DNA of 64,000 nucleotides from Paenibacillus sp. FSL R5-0912 (GCF_000758605.1 NZ_CP009282.1:2046001-2110000); one strand, 5' to 3'; positions 51,422 through 61,888 are shown, counted from the first letter of the stretch. Notes: generated from the letters alone by a model not told the origin. Program-made: numbers and translations.

Positions 51422-53749
51422 ATGGAAATATATAAGCAACCTTCCTATAGTGTGGAGGAGCGGGTTCGGGATCTTCTGTCCCGCATGACACTGCGTGAAA
51501 AGACGGGCCAATTGAACCAGCGGATGTATGGCTGGGATGCTTATGCCTGGGAGAACGGGGAGCTTGTGCTTACCGAGGCCTTCCGCCGGGAAGTGGCTGA
51601 AGGAGCAGGCATGGGGGCATTGTATGGATTATTCCGCAGTGACCCGTGGTCAGGGGTGGATTACAGCAACGGGATTACAGCCGCCGCCAGCGCTGCTGCT
51701 GCGAACAAGGTGCAGCGCTACGTGCTGGAGCATACCCGGCTGGGCATTCCTGTGCTGCTTAGTGAGGAATGCCCGCATGGGCATCAGGCACTGGACGGAA
51801 CACTGCTGCCCGTGAATCTGGCTGCCGGAGCAACCTGGAATCCACAACTGATGGAACAGACTTACAGCCGTGTAGCGCTGGAGCTGCGCAGCCGGGGGGC
51901 TCACCTCGGGCTGCTGTCCGCCCTGGATATTCTGCAAGATCCGCGCTGGGGCCGTTCCGAGGAATGCTACAGCGAGGACCCGTTCCTGGCGGCTGCCTTC
52001 ACGGCATCGGCTGTGCGCGGGATGCAGGGAACAACGCCGGAAGAGCTGGATTCACCAGACAAGGTTGCAGTGATTCTTAAGCATCTGTGCGCTCAGGGAG
52101 CAGCGCAGGGCGGGAGGAATGCCGGGCCGGCAGCAATCGGTGAACGTGAGCTTCGCGAGATTCATCTCCCGGCCGCGCAGGCAGGTGCAGCGGCAGGTGC
52201 GGCCGGATTCATGGCAGCCTACAATGAAATCGACGGCATTCCCTGCCATGCGAATGAGGCGCTGCTGAGCGGTATTCTACGCGGGGAATGGGATTTCGGC
52301 GGGATCGTTATGGCTGACGGTCAGGCTGTTGACCGTCTGATTGCGCTGACCGGCAGTTATGAAGGCGCAGCGGCGCTGGCCTTATCCGCCGGCGTTGACC
52401 TGAGCCTGTGGGACAAAGCGTTCAGCACGCTTGAGGAGGCGGTGAATATGGGTCTTGTCCGCGAGGCTGATATTGACCGCGCAGTATCCCGTGTGCTGGC
52501 GCTGAAATTTCGGCTCGGCTTGTTTGAACGTCCATATACGGATGAGCAGCTGGCGCTTTCCGTGGTGGGTCATGCGGATACCCGCAGGCTGAACCTGCAG
52601 GTGGCGCGGGAATCGGCCGTTCTGCTGAAGAACGAAGACGCTTTGCTTCCGCTCGCCGGCAAGCTACGGCGGATTGCGGTTATCGGTCCGAACGCGGACC
52701 GGCTCTACAATCAGCTCGGCGATTATACCAGCATACAACGGGAAGGAAGCGGTACGACGGTACTGCAGGGCATCAGGCAATGTGCCCCGCCCGGGGTTGA
52801 GGTTGTACATGCCCTGGGCTGCGGCATCCGCGAATCTTCCACAGCCGGCCTGAGCGAAGCGGTGGAGCTGGCACAGCGTGCGGATGTTGCTGTATTGGTG
52901 CTGGGAGGCAGCAGTGCACGGCAGTTCGGCGGCGACTTTGAGGCCAACGGTGCCGCAATTATCAGTGAAGGCAGTCCATCCGAAATGGACTGCGGAGAAG
53001 GTGTGGATCTGGCCGACCTGCGGCTCGGCGGCATCCAGCTGCAGCTTGCTGAAGCGGTGGCTGCCACCGGCACACCGGTGGTCGCAGTCATTATCCAAGG
53101 CCGTCCGCATGCACTGGACGAACTGGAGCCGCTAGCCGGTGCACTTCTCTGCGCGGCATATCCCGGCGCGGAAGGCGGACAGGCCATCGCTGAAATTGTG
53201 TTCGGCCACGTGAATCCCAGCGGCAAGCTGCCGGTGTCTCTGCCGCGTTCCTCCGGGCAGTTGCCGGTGTATTACAACCAGAAGGACCCGGGCCGTCCCC
53301 GGGTATATGTGGATATGCCGTCTGCCCCGCTGTATGCCTTCGGACACGGGCTTAGCTACACAAGTTTCGAATACGGCAGTGTCTCGTTATCTGCTGACTC
53401 CATCTCAACAGCTGATCTGGATGCAGGCAGCCGGGTCGCTGTCAGCATCAATGTGAAGAATACCGGCGCTATCTCAGGGCTGGAGACAGTCCAGCTGTAC
53501 ATCCGTGCCCGGGAGTCGGGGATCACCCGCCGGATTGCGGAGCTGAAGGGCTTCAGCAAAATCTCTCTGCAGACCGGAGAAGAGCAGACCGTAACCTTCC
53601 ATCTGGGCGTGGAAGAGCTGGGGATATGGAATACGTCAATGAAGTTTGCGCCTGTTCCCTGCCGGGTTACGGTGATGGCGGGAGGAAGCCTTGCCGGCAC
53701 CCAGACAGCGGAGCTTGTGATTACTGGCGGTTTCAGTGCGGGGACATAG
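51422..53749 (+). CDS. GH3 family beta-glycosidase
   Basis: 775 residues from ATG 51422 after GGGAGGAG. The GH3 N-terminal barrel has LGIPVLLSEECPHGHQAL, DPRWGRSEECYSEDPFLAAA, and the nucleophile Asp in FGGIVMADGQAVDRL (about residue 298). A second domain (IAVIGPNADRLYNQLGDYTS) and a C-terminal fibronectin-III-like domain (GLETVQLYIRARESGITRRI) complete the BglX-type layout. There is no signal peptide, so it acts in the cytoplasm on imported oligosaccharides. It hydrolyses terminal beta-glucosides, xylosides or similar; which one is not clear. Confidence 0.92.
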   Translation: MEIYKQPSYSVEERVRDLLSRMTLREKTGQLNQRMYGWDAYAWENGELVLTEAFRREVAEGAGMGALYGLFRSDPWSGVDYSNGITAAASAAAANKVQRYVLEHTRLGIPVLLSEECPHGHQALDGTLLPVNLAAGATWNPQLMEQTYSRVALELRSRGAHLGLLSALDILQDPRWGRSEECYSEDPFLAAAFTASAVRGMQGTTPEELDSPDKVAVILKHLCAQGAAQGGRNAGPAAIGERELREIHLPAAQAGAAAGAAGFMAAYNEIDGIPCHANEALLSGILRGEWDFGGIVMADGQAVDRLIALTGSYEGAAALALSAGVDLSLWDKAFSTLEEAVNMGLVREADIDRAVSRVLALKFRLGLFERPYTDEQLALSVVGHADTRRLNLQVARESAVLLKNEDALLPLAGKLRRIAVIGPNADRLYNQLGDYTSIQREGSGTTVLQGIRQCAPPGVEVVHALGCGIRESSTAGLSEAVELAQRADVAVLVLGGSSARQFGGDFEANGAAIISEGSPSEMDCGEGVDLADLRLGGIQLQLAEAVAATGTPVVAVIIQGRPHALDELEPLAGALLCAAYPGAEGGQAIAEIVFGHVNPSGKLPVSLPRSSGQLPVYYNQKDPGRPRVYVDMPSAPLYAFGHGLSYTSFEYGSVSLSADSISTADLDAGSRVAVSINVKNTGAISGLETVQLYIRARESGITRRIAELKGFSKISLQTGEEQTVTFHLGVEELGIWNTSMKFAPVPCRVTVMAGGSLAGTQTAELVITGGFSAGT

Positions 53750-53826
53750 TCAGAGAATCGCTTGGGGCCGGTTGGCTTTCCCTTGCCCAAAATCCATTGA
53801 CAAGCAGCATACGAACACAACAATAT

Positions 53827-53866
53827 AGAGCAGCGGTTCTCCTGTTATTGGAGAATCACTGCTCTA
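53827..53866 (+). terminator. Hairpin after the GH3 gene
   Basis: AGAGCAGCGGTTCTCC and GGAGAATCACTGCTCT form a 16-bp stem with one mismatch and a 7-base loop; the tail (ATTGACGTT) is weakly T-rich. Confidence 0.65.
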
Positions 53867-53891
53867 TTGACGTTATAAGCCTTGGGAATAT

Positions 53892-53942
53892 AAAAGGGGC
53901 TGTCATCGCCGGCAGAATATCTGCTTACGGGACAGCCCCTTA
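53892..53942 (-). terminator. Terminator downstream of ilvD
   Basis: AGGGGCTGTC (53895-53904) and GACAGCCCCT (53931-53940) form a perfect 10-bp stem. On the minus strand it is followed by TTTTATA, so it suits ilvD. Confidence 0.7.
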
Positions 53943-54002
53943 ATATTCAGCTTGTGACAGCTTCAGTTCCTCTGCTGTATCAGTTCACTGCGCTGCAGCC
54001 GA

Positions 54003-55688
54003 TTAGATCTTCAGCACGCCGCCTTTGCTTGCATTGGTAACCAGCTTGGAGTAGCGGGCCAGGTAACCGGTCTTCACCTTCGGTTCGAAGCCTTTCCAGC
54101 CGCTGCGGCGGACAGCCAGCACTTCTTCTTCAACCAGCAGCTCGATCTTGCGGCCCTTCAGGTCCAGTTCGATGATGTCACCATCCTCGACAAAAGCAAT
54201 CGGTCCGCCCTCAGCCGCTTCCGGCGAGATGTGGCCGATACTGATGCCGCGGGACGCTCCGGAGAACCGGCCGTCGGTGATCAGGCCGACCTTGGCGCCA
54301 AGACCCATACCGACGATCTGCGAAGTCGGTGCCAGCATTTCCGGCATACCCGGTCCGCCCTTCGGACCTTCATACCGGATAACAACGACATGGCCTTCTT
54401 TGACCTTGCCGTTCGCGATCCCTTCCAGCGCCTGCTCCTGGGAGTCGAAGCAGATGGCAGGTCCTTTGTGGTAGCCGCCAACGGAAGCATCTACGGCACC
54501 AACCTTGATGATGGAGCCTTCCGGAGCCAGGTTGCCGTAGAGTACAGCCAATCCGCCTACTGGGGAATAAGGGTTGTCTATTGTATGAATAACTGACGTA
54601 TCCTGAATCTCATGACCCGTGACATTCTCGGCCAGAGTCTTGCCGGTTACGGTCATGCAGTCGCCGAAGATGGCACCCGGCTTCTTCAGCAGCTCGTTCA
54701 GCACAGCGCTGACGCCGCCTGCCCGGTCCACATCCTCGATGAAGATATCGGATGCCGGAGCCAGCTTGGCCAGATAAGGCACGCGGTTGGCTACTTCATT
54801 GATACGCTCCAGCGGATAGTCGATTTCAGCTTCCTGAGCCAGTGCCAGGGTATGCAGCACAGTGTTGGTGGAGCCGCCCATAGCCATATCCAGCGCAAAG
54901 GCATTGTCCAACGATTCATGGGTTACGATATCACGCGGTTTCAGATCCAGCTTGATCAGTTCCATTAGCTGTGTAGCTGATTTGCGGACGAAATCTCTGC
55001 GTTCTTCGGCAACAGCCAGAATGGTGCCGTTGCCCGGGAGAGCGAGGCCCATAGCTTCAGCCAGACAGTTCATGGAATTGGCTGTGAACATACCCGAACA
55101 TGATCCGCAGGTTGGACAGCCGAATTGTTCCAGTTCAAGCAGTTCAGCGTCATTGATCTTGCCGACCTGATGGGCGCCAACGCCTTCGAACACGGATGTC
55201 AGGGAGAGCTTCTTGCCTTTGCTGTCTACGCCGGCCTTCATCGGTCCGCCGCTGACGAAGATCGTCGGGATGTTGACGCGCAGTGCGCCCATCATCATGC
55301 CCGGGGTGATTTTATCGCAATTGGGAATGCACACCATTCCATCGAACCAGTGAGCGGAAACCATCGTTTCCACAGAATCGGCAATAATCTCGCGGCTTGG
55401 GAGCGAATAGCGCATTCCGATATGTCCCATGGCAATACCGTCATCTACGCCGATGGTATTGAATTCGAATGGAACCCCGCCGGCTTCACGGATAGCTTCC
55501 TTAACGATTTTGCCGAATTCCTGCAGATGCACATGACCCGGTACAATGTCGAGATAGGAATTGCAGACTGCGATAAACGGCTTGCCGAAATCCTCTTCCT
55601 TAACGCCTGCGGCCCGCAGAAGGCTGCGGTGTGGAGCGCGGTCAAAGCCCTTTTTGATCATGTCTGAACGCATTTTCTTGTTTGCCAT
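54003..55688 (-). CDS. ilvD: Dihydroxy-acid dehydratase
   Basis: 561 residues from ATG 55688 (AGGGGGAAATC before it), the normal length; the frame is open upstream but without support. IlvD motifs are [19 protein letters not shown], then the iron-sulfur cysteines in [14 protein letters not shown] and [33 protein letters not shown] and [20 protein letters not shown]. It makes the 2-oxo acids for valine, leucine and isoleucine. It stands alone, apart from the other ilv genes. Confidence 0.97.
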   Translation of the reverse strand: MANKKMRSDMIKKGFDRAPHRSLLRAAGVKEEDFGKPFIAVCNSYLDIVPGHVHLQEFGKIVKEAIREAGGVPFEFNTIGVDDGIAMGHIGMRYSLPSREIIADSVETMVSAHWFDGMVCIPNCDKITPGMMMGALRVNIPTIFVSGGPMKAGVDSKGKKLSLTSVFEGVGAHQVGKINDAELLELEQFGCPTCGSCSGMFTANSMNCLAEAMGLALPGNGTILAVAEERRDFVRKSATQLMELIKLDLKPRDIVTHESLDNAFALDMAMGGSTNTVLHTLALAQEAEIDYPLERINEVANRVPYLAKLAPASDIFIEDVDRAGGVSAVLNELLKKPGAIFGDCMTVTGKTLAENVTGHEIQDTSVIHTIDNPYSPVGGLAVLYGNLAPEGSIIKVGAVDASVGGYHKGPAICFDSQEQALEGIANGKVKEGHVVVIRYEGPKGGPGMPEMLAPTSQIVGMGLGAKVGLITDGRFSGASRGISIGHISPEAAEGGPIAFVEDGDIIELDLKGRKIELLVEEEVLAVRRSGWKGFEPKVKTGYLARYSKLVTNASKGGVLKI

Positions 55689-56004
55689 GATGAGATTTCC
55701 CCCTAAAAGTATTGTGAGCCTAACCTCTTGGAACGGTGAGAACAAATATAGTGCCGCATTAACGCATTGCAATCCCAGAGGCTGCGTGTCTGCGGTTTAT
55801 AGAAGGAACAAGGTCCAGCTTCATGCAGTGAACAGAAGTAGGGCGGAGCCGTTTCTATAAAATAAGCGGATTGGATACGAACGTTAATAGAGAGTCTATC
55901 ACAAAAAACCTCATTTTTCTACCGGGCAATGTGAAGTTTGTCGCAGTCATCTCCCGGCACACGAATGGAAACGGCTACACTGTCCTCCACAGGCATTCAT
56001 AAAC
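55689..56004. other. ilvD leader and intergenic region, no gene seen
   Basis: The 316 bp between ilvD and the terminator at 56005 hold no convincing ORF. No T-box core (GGTGG), leucine-rich leader peptide or clear terminator was found on the minus strand. A promoter for ilvD must lie here, but I could not choose one. Confidence 0.4.
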
Positions 56005-56033
56005 AAAAAGCCTATCCGCGGCGGGACAGGCTT
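56005..56033 (-). terminator. Terminator of the acyltransferase gene
   Basis: On the minus strand AAGCCTGTCC pairs with GGATAGGCTT (one mismatch) around CGCCGC, followed by TTTTTGTTT. Confidence 0.8.
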
Positions 56034-56072
56034 CTACATATCAAGAAGGGAAGAGGTTTCAGTAAATAATTA

Positions 56073-57113
56073 CTAAAGTGAGCGTCTGATGGCGGCGCGC
56101 TGGAGCGAGATCATCCAGTCTACAGACGGCTCAACCAGCGGGTTCAGCATACGTTTGACAGCGGGCTGGGCCAGCAGCACCGTGCAGGATACTGCGCCTG
56201 CAATCAGCAGTGCGGCTCCGGCAGCATTTCCGATATAGGCATACAGGCCGGAAACGGCAGCTGCCCGGACAATAAATCCATGAAGCAGGAAGACGTAGAG
56301 GGTGCGGCGTCCCAAATCTGTCATGCGGCTTAACCCGTAAGGGACCAGGCCCAGGAACGCCAGGGAAGCGGCAAATTGCAAAGCATACACAGCGAGCCGG
56401 AACACCCCCGCATACCATTCATGGGCACCGAGCTGCATATAGGTCATACTGCCCAACAGCCAGCCCATCGGGAGACCGCGTCCCGCTAAGCCCATCACGA
56501 TAAGCAACAGGAGTGAAGCGGCAGCGGCAGCGGTTTTGACATATTGCTGATACAGCTTAACGAAAGCTCCGAAGGAGAAATGAGTTCCGATGACGAAAAA
56601 GGGCAGGTAAACAAAGGTGCGGCTGATGCTGAACCAGATGCCATCCAGCTGCAGATAACCTACAGCCACACCTGCGGCTATGGCAAAGGCAAACTGGGCG
56701 CTCTTGCTCCAGCGGCTCATCCCCAGCATGAGCAGACGCCAGAAGGCGTGGCTGGCCAGGAACCACAGGAGCAGGTAAGGAGCGAAGAAGGAATGCTGTA
56801 TGTTATTTACATGGAAGAAGGAAATGTCGAGTGCCGAGTAGAGGCTCTGAAAAATAATATATTGCAGTCCAATCTGCAGCAGCACCTTACGGCCGGCTGA
56901 GCCCTGTAAGCTTTTACGGGCAAAGTAACCGGTCACGAGCACAAACAGCGGCATGTGAAAGCTGAAGATCCATTGGTACAGGGTGTGGAGTCCGCTCATT
57001 TCAAGAATCAGGGGTTCGATCGCATTGGCCACAAAGACAGTTACAATAAGCATGAAGCGTAAATTAAGAAAAAACGTTTCTCCACGCGTGTCGAGCGAGC
57101 TTTCCCGGATCAT
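56073..57113 (-). CDS. Integral membrane acyltransferase (acyltransferase 3-like)
   Basis: 346 residues from ATG 57113 behind TTGGAGGT; the frame runs further upstream without a ribosome site. About ten membrane segments. Family marks include LNLRFMLIVTVFVANAIEPL, WIFSFHMPLFVLVTGYFARK (the conserved HMPLFF-like motif) and LYVFLLHGFIVRA near the end. Such proteins transfer acyl groups to exported sugars or lipids. No partner gene shows the substrate. Upstream, ATGGTAAGCGCTCTCA (57206-57221) is a weak cre-like match. Confidence 0.88.
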   Translation of the reverse strand: MIRESSLDTRGETFFLNLRFMLIVTVFVANAIEPLILEMSGLHTLYQWIFSFHMPLFVLVTGYFARKSLQGSAGRKVLLQIGLQYIIFQSLYSALDISFFHVNNIQHSFFAPYLLLWFLASHAFWRLLMLGMSRWSKSAQFAFAIAAGVAVGYLQLDGIWFSISRTFVYLPFFVIGTHFSFGAFVKLYQQYVKTAAAAASLLLLIVMGLAGRGLPMGWLLGSMTYMQLGAHEWYAGVFRLAVYALQFAASLAFLGLVPYGLSRMTDLGRRTLYVFLLHGFIVRAAAVSGLYAYIGNAAGAALLIAGAVSCTVLLAQPAVKRMLNPLVEPSVDWMISLQRAAIRRSL

Positions 57114-57314
57114 GACGTTACCTCCAATAAATGCGGTTTGCGCATTGCTTAATACTTTAATTTTAAAATACATGATTTTCGGTAAATAAATAGTGAAATA
57201 TATCACAATGGTAAGCGCTCTCATGGTCGCTAGATGTGGCGAAGTGTTGAAGGTTGTTTGATTTCATTGATTACACTATAATTTTCTGTATGCAGTATCC
57301 GGGAGTGAACTCTA

Positions 57315-58064
57315 TTGAGAAAAAGCAGTACCAAACGCAATGTGCTTATAGGAATTGTATTGATTCTGCTGGTGGCTGGGGTGTTTATATGGAAGTACCT
57401 GACTCCGTATCAGCCTGCTGAAAGAGCTGAGACTGCACTTGTCTCTGCCGGGGGAATTACAGTAGAGCAGAATGACAACTGGATCTCGTTCGAGCCGTCG
57501 GTTGCACTCGGCACCGCCGTGATCTTTTATCCCGGCGCACTGGTCGAGGCGGAAGCTTATGCTCCGCTTGCCAGGAAAATTGCAGCAGCCGGCCACCCGT
57601 TCTATATCGCAAGAATGCCGCTTAACCTGGCAGTGATCAAGGGGAATGCTGCCGAAGAGATCATCCGCGTGCATCCGAAGCAGTCCTTTGTGCTTGGCGG
57701 GCACTCGCTTGGCGGGGTAATGGCCTCGCGCTTCGCTGCAGCTCATGCCGACCAGCTGGAAGGCGTTTTTTTTCTGGCTTCCTACCCGGATGAGAAAGGC
57801 AGTTTAAAGAATACTACGCTGTCCGTATTGTCGGTGCTGGGTACCGAGGACAAGGTGGTTGATCAGGAGAGCTATAATAAAGGCCGCGCCTATCTTCCGG
57901 GCAACACGGTATACACGGCGGTCAATGGAGGCAATCATGCCCAGTTCGGTAGCTACGGCCCTCAGAAGGGTGACGGCATAGCCACCATCACAGAGGAAGA
58001 GCAGCAGAACCGCACTGCGCGGGCCTTGCTGGATTGGATAGGGAACCTGCGTCAGAGCAAGTGA
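57315..58064 (+). CDS. Membrane-anchored or secreted alpha/beta hydrolase
   Basis: 249 residues from TTG 57315 after GGGAG. The N-terminal hydrophobic helix (VLIGIVLILLVAGVFIWKYL) anchors or exports it. The fold continues with ALGTAVIFYPGALVEAEAYA, nucleophile Ser in VLGGHSLGGVMASRFA (about residue 126), the Asp in GTEDKVVDQESY and His in VNGGNHAQFGSYG. It belongs to the dienelactone-hydrolase-like group often annotated only as alpha/beta hydrolase. Substrate unknown. It may share a transcript with the next three genes. Confidence 0.85.
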   Translation: MRKSSTKRNVLIGIVLILLVAGVFIWKYLTPYQPAERAETALVSAGGITVEQNDNWISFEPSVALGTAVIFYPGALVEAEAYAPLARKIAAAGHPFYIARMPLNLAVIKGNAAEEIIRVHPKQSFVLGGHSLGGVMASRFAAAHADQLEGVFFLASYPDEKGSLKNTTLSVLSVLGTEDKVVDQESYNKGRAYLPGNTVYTAVNGGNHAQFGSYGPQKGDGIATITEEEQQNRTARALLDWIGNLRQSK

Positions 58065-58113
58065 GCACCGAATAACGGAAGTAACTCCGCCTGGGAGAGG
58101 AGTGTCAGTCTGA

Positions 58114-58884
58114 ATGCCTGAATTGCATATTAATGAGATATCCGTTCCGTGCAGGGGCATCTTGTTCGACAAGGATGGAACGCTGCTGGATCTGCTTGCC
58201 ACCTGGGGAAGCTGGGCGGACCTGATTCTGAAGGGGCTGGGCAGCCAGCTGGCAATAATCGGCGGCCTGCCGCGAGGCGGGCCGGAGCTTGCTTCTGTGC
58301 TGGGTACGGTTCATGATGCCACCGGCAAGGTGACCGGGTATGACCCCTCCGGACCGCTCTCTATGGCGACCGCTGAAGAAACGATCGGGATTCTGGCCTG
58401 GCAGCTGTATGCTGCCGGTGTTCCCTGGAATGAAGCGGTAACGCAGGTGAATGCGATCTCCAAGCAAGCTATGAACGAGCTGCGCCGGCAGAGGGCGGCG
58501 GTGGCGATGCCGGGGCTGCATGCTTTTCTGGAGCAGTGTGCGGCCGCTTCCCTGAAACTCGGTGTCGTGACCTCAGACCATATGGCCACTACCCGTGAGC
58601 ATCTGGAGTGGCTTGGGATTTCCGGGTATTTCCATTCCGTCGTCACCAGAGACAGAGTGAAGCACGGCAAGCCTGCACCGGAGATGGCCGAGACGGCCTG
58701 CCGGGAGCTGGGCCTGCTGCCCGGCGAGACGGTCATTATCGGTGACAGCAATGCGGATATGCAGCTGGGCAAGGGTGCCGGACTGCGGCTTGCTGTGGGT
58801 CTGTCTCCAGATGGGACCGCAGCCCACCTGCTGGATGCGGATATTGTTGTTTCCGGCTATGCCCAGCTCCGGGTTACATTCTGA
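58114..58884 (+). CDS. HAD-family phosphatase (phosphoglycolate phosphatase-like)
   Basis: 256 residues from ATG 58114, behind GGGAGAGG. HAD motifs: nucleophile in ILFDKDGTLLDL (DKDGT), motif II in LGVVTSDHMATT, the Lys in DRVKHGKPAPEM and the acidic pair in TVIIGDSNADMQLGKG. An all-alpha cap lies between. It hydrolyses a small phosphate ester in the cytoplasm; the exact substrate is not predictable. Confidence 0.9.
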   Translation: MPELHINEISVPCRGILFDKDGTLLDLLATWGSWADLILKGLGSQLAIIGGLPRGGPELASVLGTVHDATGKVTGYDPSGPLSMATAEETIGILAWQLYAAGVPWNEAVTQVNAISKQAMNELRRQRAAVAMPGLHAFLEQCAAASLKLGVVTSDHMATTREHLEWLGISGYFHSVVTRDRVKHGKPAPEMAETACRELGLLPGETVIIGDSNADMQLGKGAGLRLAVGLSPDGTAAHLLDADIVVSGYAQLRVTF

Positions 58885-58919
58885 TTTCATTTCTGTACAG
58901 AGAGGAAACGTGGGACTCT

Positions 58920-59660
58920 ATGGATCAATTGCAGCTACTGGCTTCCTGGATCAAAGACAGCGGGAATATTGTTTTTTTTGGCGGCGCCGGAACATCAACG
59001 GAGAGCGGCATACCGGATTTTCGTTCGGCGGCCGGTCTATATCAGGCTCAGCATAACTCTCCGTATCCGCCTGAAGTGATGCTGAGCCGCAGCTTTTTCA
59101 TGTCCTCGCCGGACATTTTTTTTGATTTCTACCGCAGTAAGATGATTCATCCCGAGGCGAAGCCGAACGGGGCCCACCGGCTGCTGGCTGAACTTGAAGC
59201 CAAGGGCAAGCTGAAGGCAATCATTACACAGAATATCGACGGTCTGCACCAGCTGGCGGGAAGCCGCCGGGTGCTGGAGCTGCACGGCTCGATTCACCGC
59301 AATCACTGCATGGACTGCAATACCTATTACGGTCTGGAGCAGATTCTGGAGCAGACGGCTGCTGTGCCGCTGTGCCCGGAGTGCGGCGGCATCATTAAGC
59401 CGGATGTGGTGCTCTATGAGGAAGCGCTCGATCATGATGTGCTGGTCGAAGCAGTGGCGGCGATTGCGGCAGCAGACCTGCTGCTGATTGGCGGCACTTC
59501 GCTCACAGTCCAGCCGGCGGCAAGCCTGATCACCTACTTCCGGGGAAGGCATACGGTGCTGCTTAACGGCGATCCGACCCCGTACGACCATCAGGCAGAT
59601 CTGATCATTACGGACCGGATTGGCGATGTGATGGGCAGAATACAAGGACTGCTCGGATGA
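58920..59660 (+). CDS. NAD-dependent protein deacylase (sirtuin)
   Basis: 246 residues from ATG 58920 after AGAGAGGAAACG. The NAD site is [20 protein letters not shown] and [14 protein letters not shown]. The catalytic His is in [12 protein letters not shown] (about residue 122). The zinc cysteines are the pairs CMDC and [21 protein letters not shown] completes the Rossmann fold. It removes acetyl (or other acyl) groups from lysines using NAD. Confidence 0.95.
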   Translation: MDQLQLLASWIKDSGNIVFFGGAGTSTESGIPDFRSAAGLYQAQHNSPYPPEVMLSRSFFMSSPDIFFDFYRSKMIHPEAKPNGAHRLLAELEAKGKLKAIITQNIDGLHQLAGSRRVLELHGSIHRNHCMDCNTYYGLEQILEQTAAVPLCPECGGIIKPDVVLYEEALDHDVLVEAVAAIAAADLLLIGGTSLTVQPAASLITYFRGRHTVLLNGDPTPYDHQADLIITDRIGDVMGRIQGLLG

Positions 59661-59759
59661 GGATTTCAAGCTTTTCCCCGGGGTGAAGATTACAAAGTCT
59701 GTACGGAGTTTAAAATAGGGTATTGCAATAACTGAGGAAACGAGAGGCAGGGATAAGCA

Positions 59760-60764
59760 ATGGTATATGTGGCTAGCGATGAACGGTATGAAGTCATGCG
59801 TTATAACCGCACCGGCAGGTCGGGCCTCAAGCTTCCGGCAATTTCACTGGGCCTGTGGCATAATTTCGGCGGCATCGACACTTATGAGAATGGCCGCGAG
59901 ATGATCACCCGCTCTTTCGATCTCGGAATTACCCATTTCGATCTGGCTAACAACTATGGTCCTCCGGCAGGCTCGGCAGAGGAACTGTTCGGCAAAGTTC
60001 TTGCCCGTGATCTCGCTCCCTACCGTGACGAGCTGGTAATCTCCACCAAGGCGGGATATTATATGTGGCCCGGCCCATACGGCGACTGGGGTTCACGCAA
60101 ATATATTCTGTCCAGCCTGGACCAGAGCCTGAAACGGCTGGGACTGGACTATGTGGATATTTTTTATTCCCACCGTCCAGACCCCGAAACCCCGATGGAA
60201 GAAACGATGGGAGCACTGGATCATGCTGTACGTTCAGGTAAAGCGCTCTACATCGGCTTGTCCAACTACACGGCTGAGCAGACAGAGCAGGCAATTGGCA
60301 TCCTGAAGGAGCTCGGAACACCGCTTCTGATTCATCAGCCGCGGTATTCCATGCTCGACCGCTGGATTGAAGGCGGGCTGCAGGATGTGCTGGAGGAGCA
60401 TGGCATCGGCAGTATCGCTTTTACCCCGCTGGCTCAGGGCCTGCTGACCAGCAAATACCTGAACGGCATTCCCGGCGATTCCCGGGCCGCCGGGCCATCC
60501 GCCTTCCTGAATGAGAGCCGGATTACGCCGGAGGTGCTGCGCAAGATCCACGCGCTCAACCAGATGGCGGTAGCACGCGGCCAGAGCCTGGCCCAGTTCG
60601 CGCTCCTCTGGACGCTGCGCGGCGGCAAGGTGACCTCGGCGCTGATCGGCGCCAGCCGTGTAAGCCAGATCGAGGAGAATATCGCTGCTCTGGCGCATGG
60701 TGATTTCTCGCAGGAAGAGCTGGAACGGATTGAGACGATCCTTGGAACAGAGGATGAAGCCTGA
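59760..60764 (+). CDS. Aldo/keto reductase (YghZ/MgrA group)
   Basis: 334 residues from ATG 59760. It is an (alpha/beta)8 AKR. Catalytic Asp and Tyr lie in GITHFDLANNYGPPAGSAEE, the Lys in VISTKAGYYMWPGPYGDWG, and the His in VDIFYSHRPDPETPMEE. GYYMWPGPYGDWGSRK is typical of the YghZ group, which reduces L-glyceraldehyde 3-phosphate or methylglyoxal. NADPH site: SALIGASRVSQIEENIAAL. It is the last plus-strand gene before a convergent hairpin. Confidence 0.92.
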   Translation: MVYVASDERYEVMRYNRTGRSGLKLPAISLGLWHNFGGIDTYENGREMITRSFDLGITHFDLANNYGPPAGSAEELFGKVLARDLAPYRDELVISTKAGYYMWPGPYGDWGSRKYILSSLDQSLKRLGLDYVDIFYSHRPDPETPMEETMGALDHAVRSGKALYIGLSNYTAEQTEQAIGILKELGTPLLIHQPRYSMLDRWIEGGLQDVLEEHGIGSIAFTPLAQGLLTSKYLNGIPGDSRAAGPSAFLNESRITPEVLRKIHALNQMAVARGQSLAQFALLWTLRGGKVTSALIGASRVSQIEENIAALAHGDFSQEELERIETILGTEDEA

Positions 60765-60786
60765 GTAATCTATAGAATTGACAAGT

Positions 60787-60820
60787 AACAGCCCGCTTCC
60801 GGAACAGGAAACGGGCTGTT
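60787..60820. terminator. Hairpin between the convergent reductase and AraC genes
   Basis: AACAGCCCG (60787-60795) and CGGGCTGTT (60812-60820) form a perfect stem, extended by TTCC/GGAA inside. Neither side has a real T-run, so it may protect 3' ends as much as terminate. Confidence 0.6.
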
Positions 60821-60864
60821 GGCTTAAGCGGAGTTCTGGTAGAACGCCGGATGTTCTCCTGAGC

Positions 60865-61722
60865 CTATTTCTCCCCGGGATTGGCAGTCGCCTGCCGGTA
60901 AGTGCTGGGGGACTGGGCACAAAAGCGTTTGAACTGCCGGGAGAAGTACAGGGCATCGGTCAGGCCGACGGAGGATGCGACCTGCTCTACCGATAGCTCG
61001 GGGCGTTCACGCAGCAGCTGGCGGGACTTCTCGATGCGCAGCTTCAGCAGATAGGTAACCGGCGAGAGGCCGGTCTCCTGCTTGAAGATGCGTGACAGAT
61101 AAGCGCGGTTATAGCCCAGGCTGCCGCACATCTGTTCAATGGAGACCGGATGGGCATATTGGGAAGCCATATAGTTGATCATTTGCTTCACCGTGCGTTT
61201 GACCTGCGATTCTGCCCCGGGCAACCGTGACGAGGAGATCAGCAGACCGGATGCTTCGCCGACAATCAGGTAAAGATAGCCGAGCGAGGTCAGATGCGCG
61301 CTCTCCTTACCCCCATAGAAGGCGGACATCATCCCTGCGAGTGCGCCCGGGATCACACTGCCCTCAGCCGAGGTCAGGACCGGCTTCTCCGGGGAGAATC
61401 CGGCCTGCAAGGCGAGCTGCTCCGCCTCCGCTCCGGTGAAGGCGGCCCAGCGGTACCGCCAGGGCTGCTGCTGATCGGAGATGTAGCTGACCAGCTGGGC
61501 CGGGTGGATCAGGAAGCAGTCTCCCGTTCCCAGTTCATACTTGCGCTGCTCGGTCCGGAATACACCGGAGCCGGACTCAATGTAGTGAAGCAGATAATAA
61601 TCGTAGATCTTGGGGCCGGCCTGATGCAGCGGAAGCGTCTGGCTCTCCCCGGCGAACAGCACATGCAGAGGCTGCTGATCGAAATACACGGGATTTGATC
61701 CTACGGAATAGGTATGTTCCAA
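60865..61722 (-). CDS. AraC-family regulator, divergent from galK
   Basis: 285 residues from TTG 61722 (AAAGGCGG before it; longer starts lack one). The N-terminal cupin-like sensor has YYLLHYIESGSGVFRTEQ and GDCFLIHPAQLVSYISD. The C-terminal HTH pair is SIEQMCGSLGYNRAYLSRIF and SVEQVASSVGLTDALYFSRQ. AraC proteins of this kind sense a sugar and activate neighbouring genes. The 240-bp shared upstream region makes galK-galE the likely target. Confidence 0.9.
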   Translation of the reverse strand: MEHTYSVGSNPVYFDQQPLHVLFAGESQTLPLHQAGPKIYDYYLLHYIESGSGVFRTEQRKYELGTGDCFLIHPAQLVSYISDQQQPWRYRWAAFTGAEAEQLALQAGFSPEKPVLTSAEGSVIPGALAGMMSAFYGGKESAHLTSLGYLYLIVGEASGLLISSSRLPGAESQVKRTVKQMINYMASQYAHPVSIEQMCGSLGYNRAYLSRIFKQETGLSPVTYLLKLRIEKSRQLLRERPELSVEQVASSVGLTDALYFSRQFKRFCAQSPSTYRQATANPGEK

Positions 61723-61858
61723 CGGCCATCCGCCTTTCTTGAATATAACGCTATCATAGCTAAGCATGAGGGGAAGCGCAGAAATGAATCTTTATCTCCA
61801 GTATATCCTCCCGGCGGCTGGAAGTCACATTTGTCCATGTATTGCACACATGATTGCA

Positions 61859-61888
61859 TTATCAGGGCAAGTCTGATTTTATTATAAT
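61859..61888 (+). promoter_or_regulatory. Probable galK promoter
   Basis: TATAAT at 61883-61888 with a TTATCA (61859-61864) 18 bp upstream. The -35 is poor, consistent with a promoter that needs an activator such as the divergent AraC protein. Confidence 0.5.

Noticed and set aside
55689..56004. A T-box or attenuator for ilvD
   Set aside because: No T-box core, no leader peptide rich in Val/Leu/Ile and no terminator stem were found on the minus strand.
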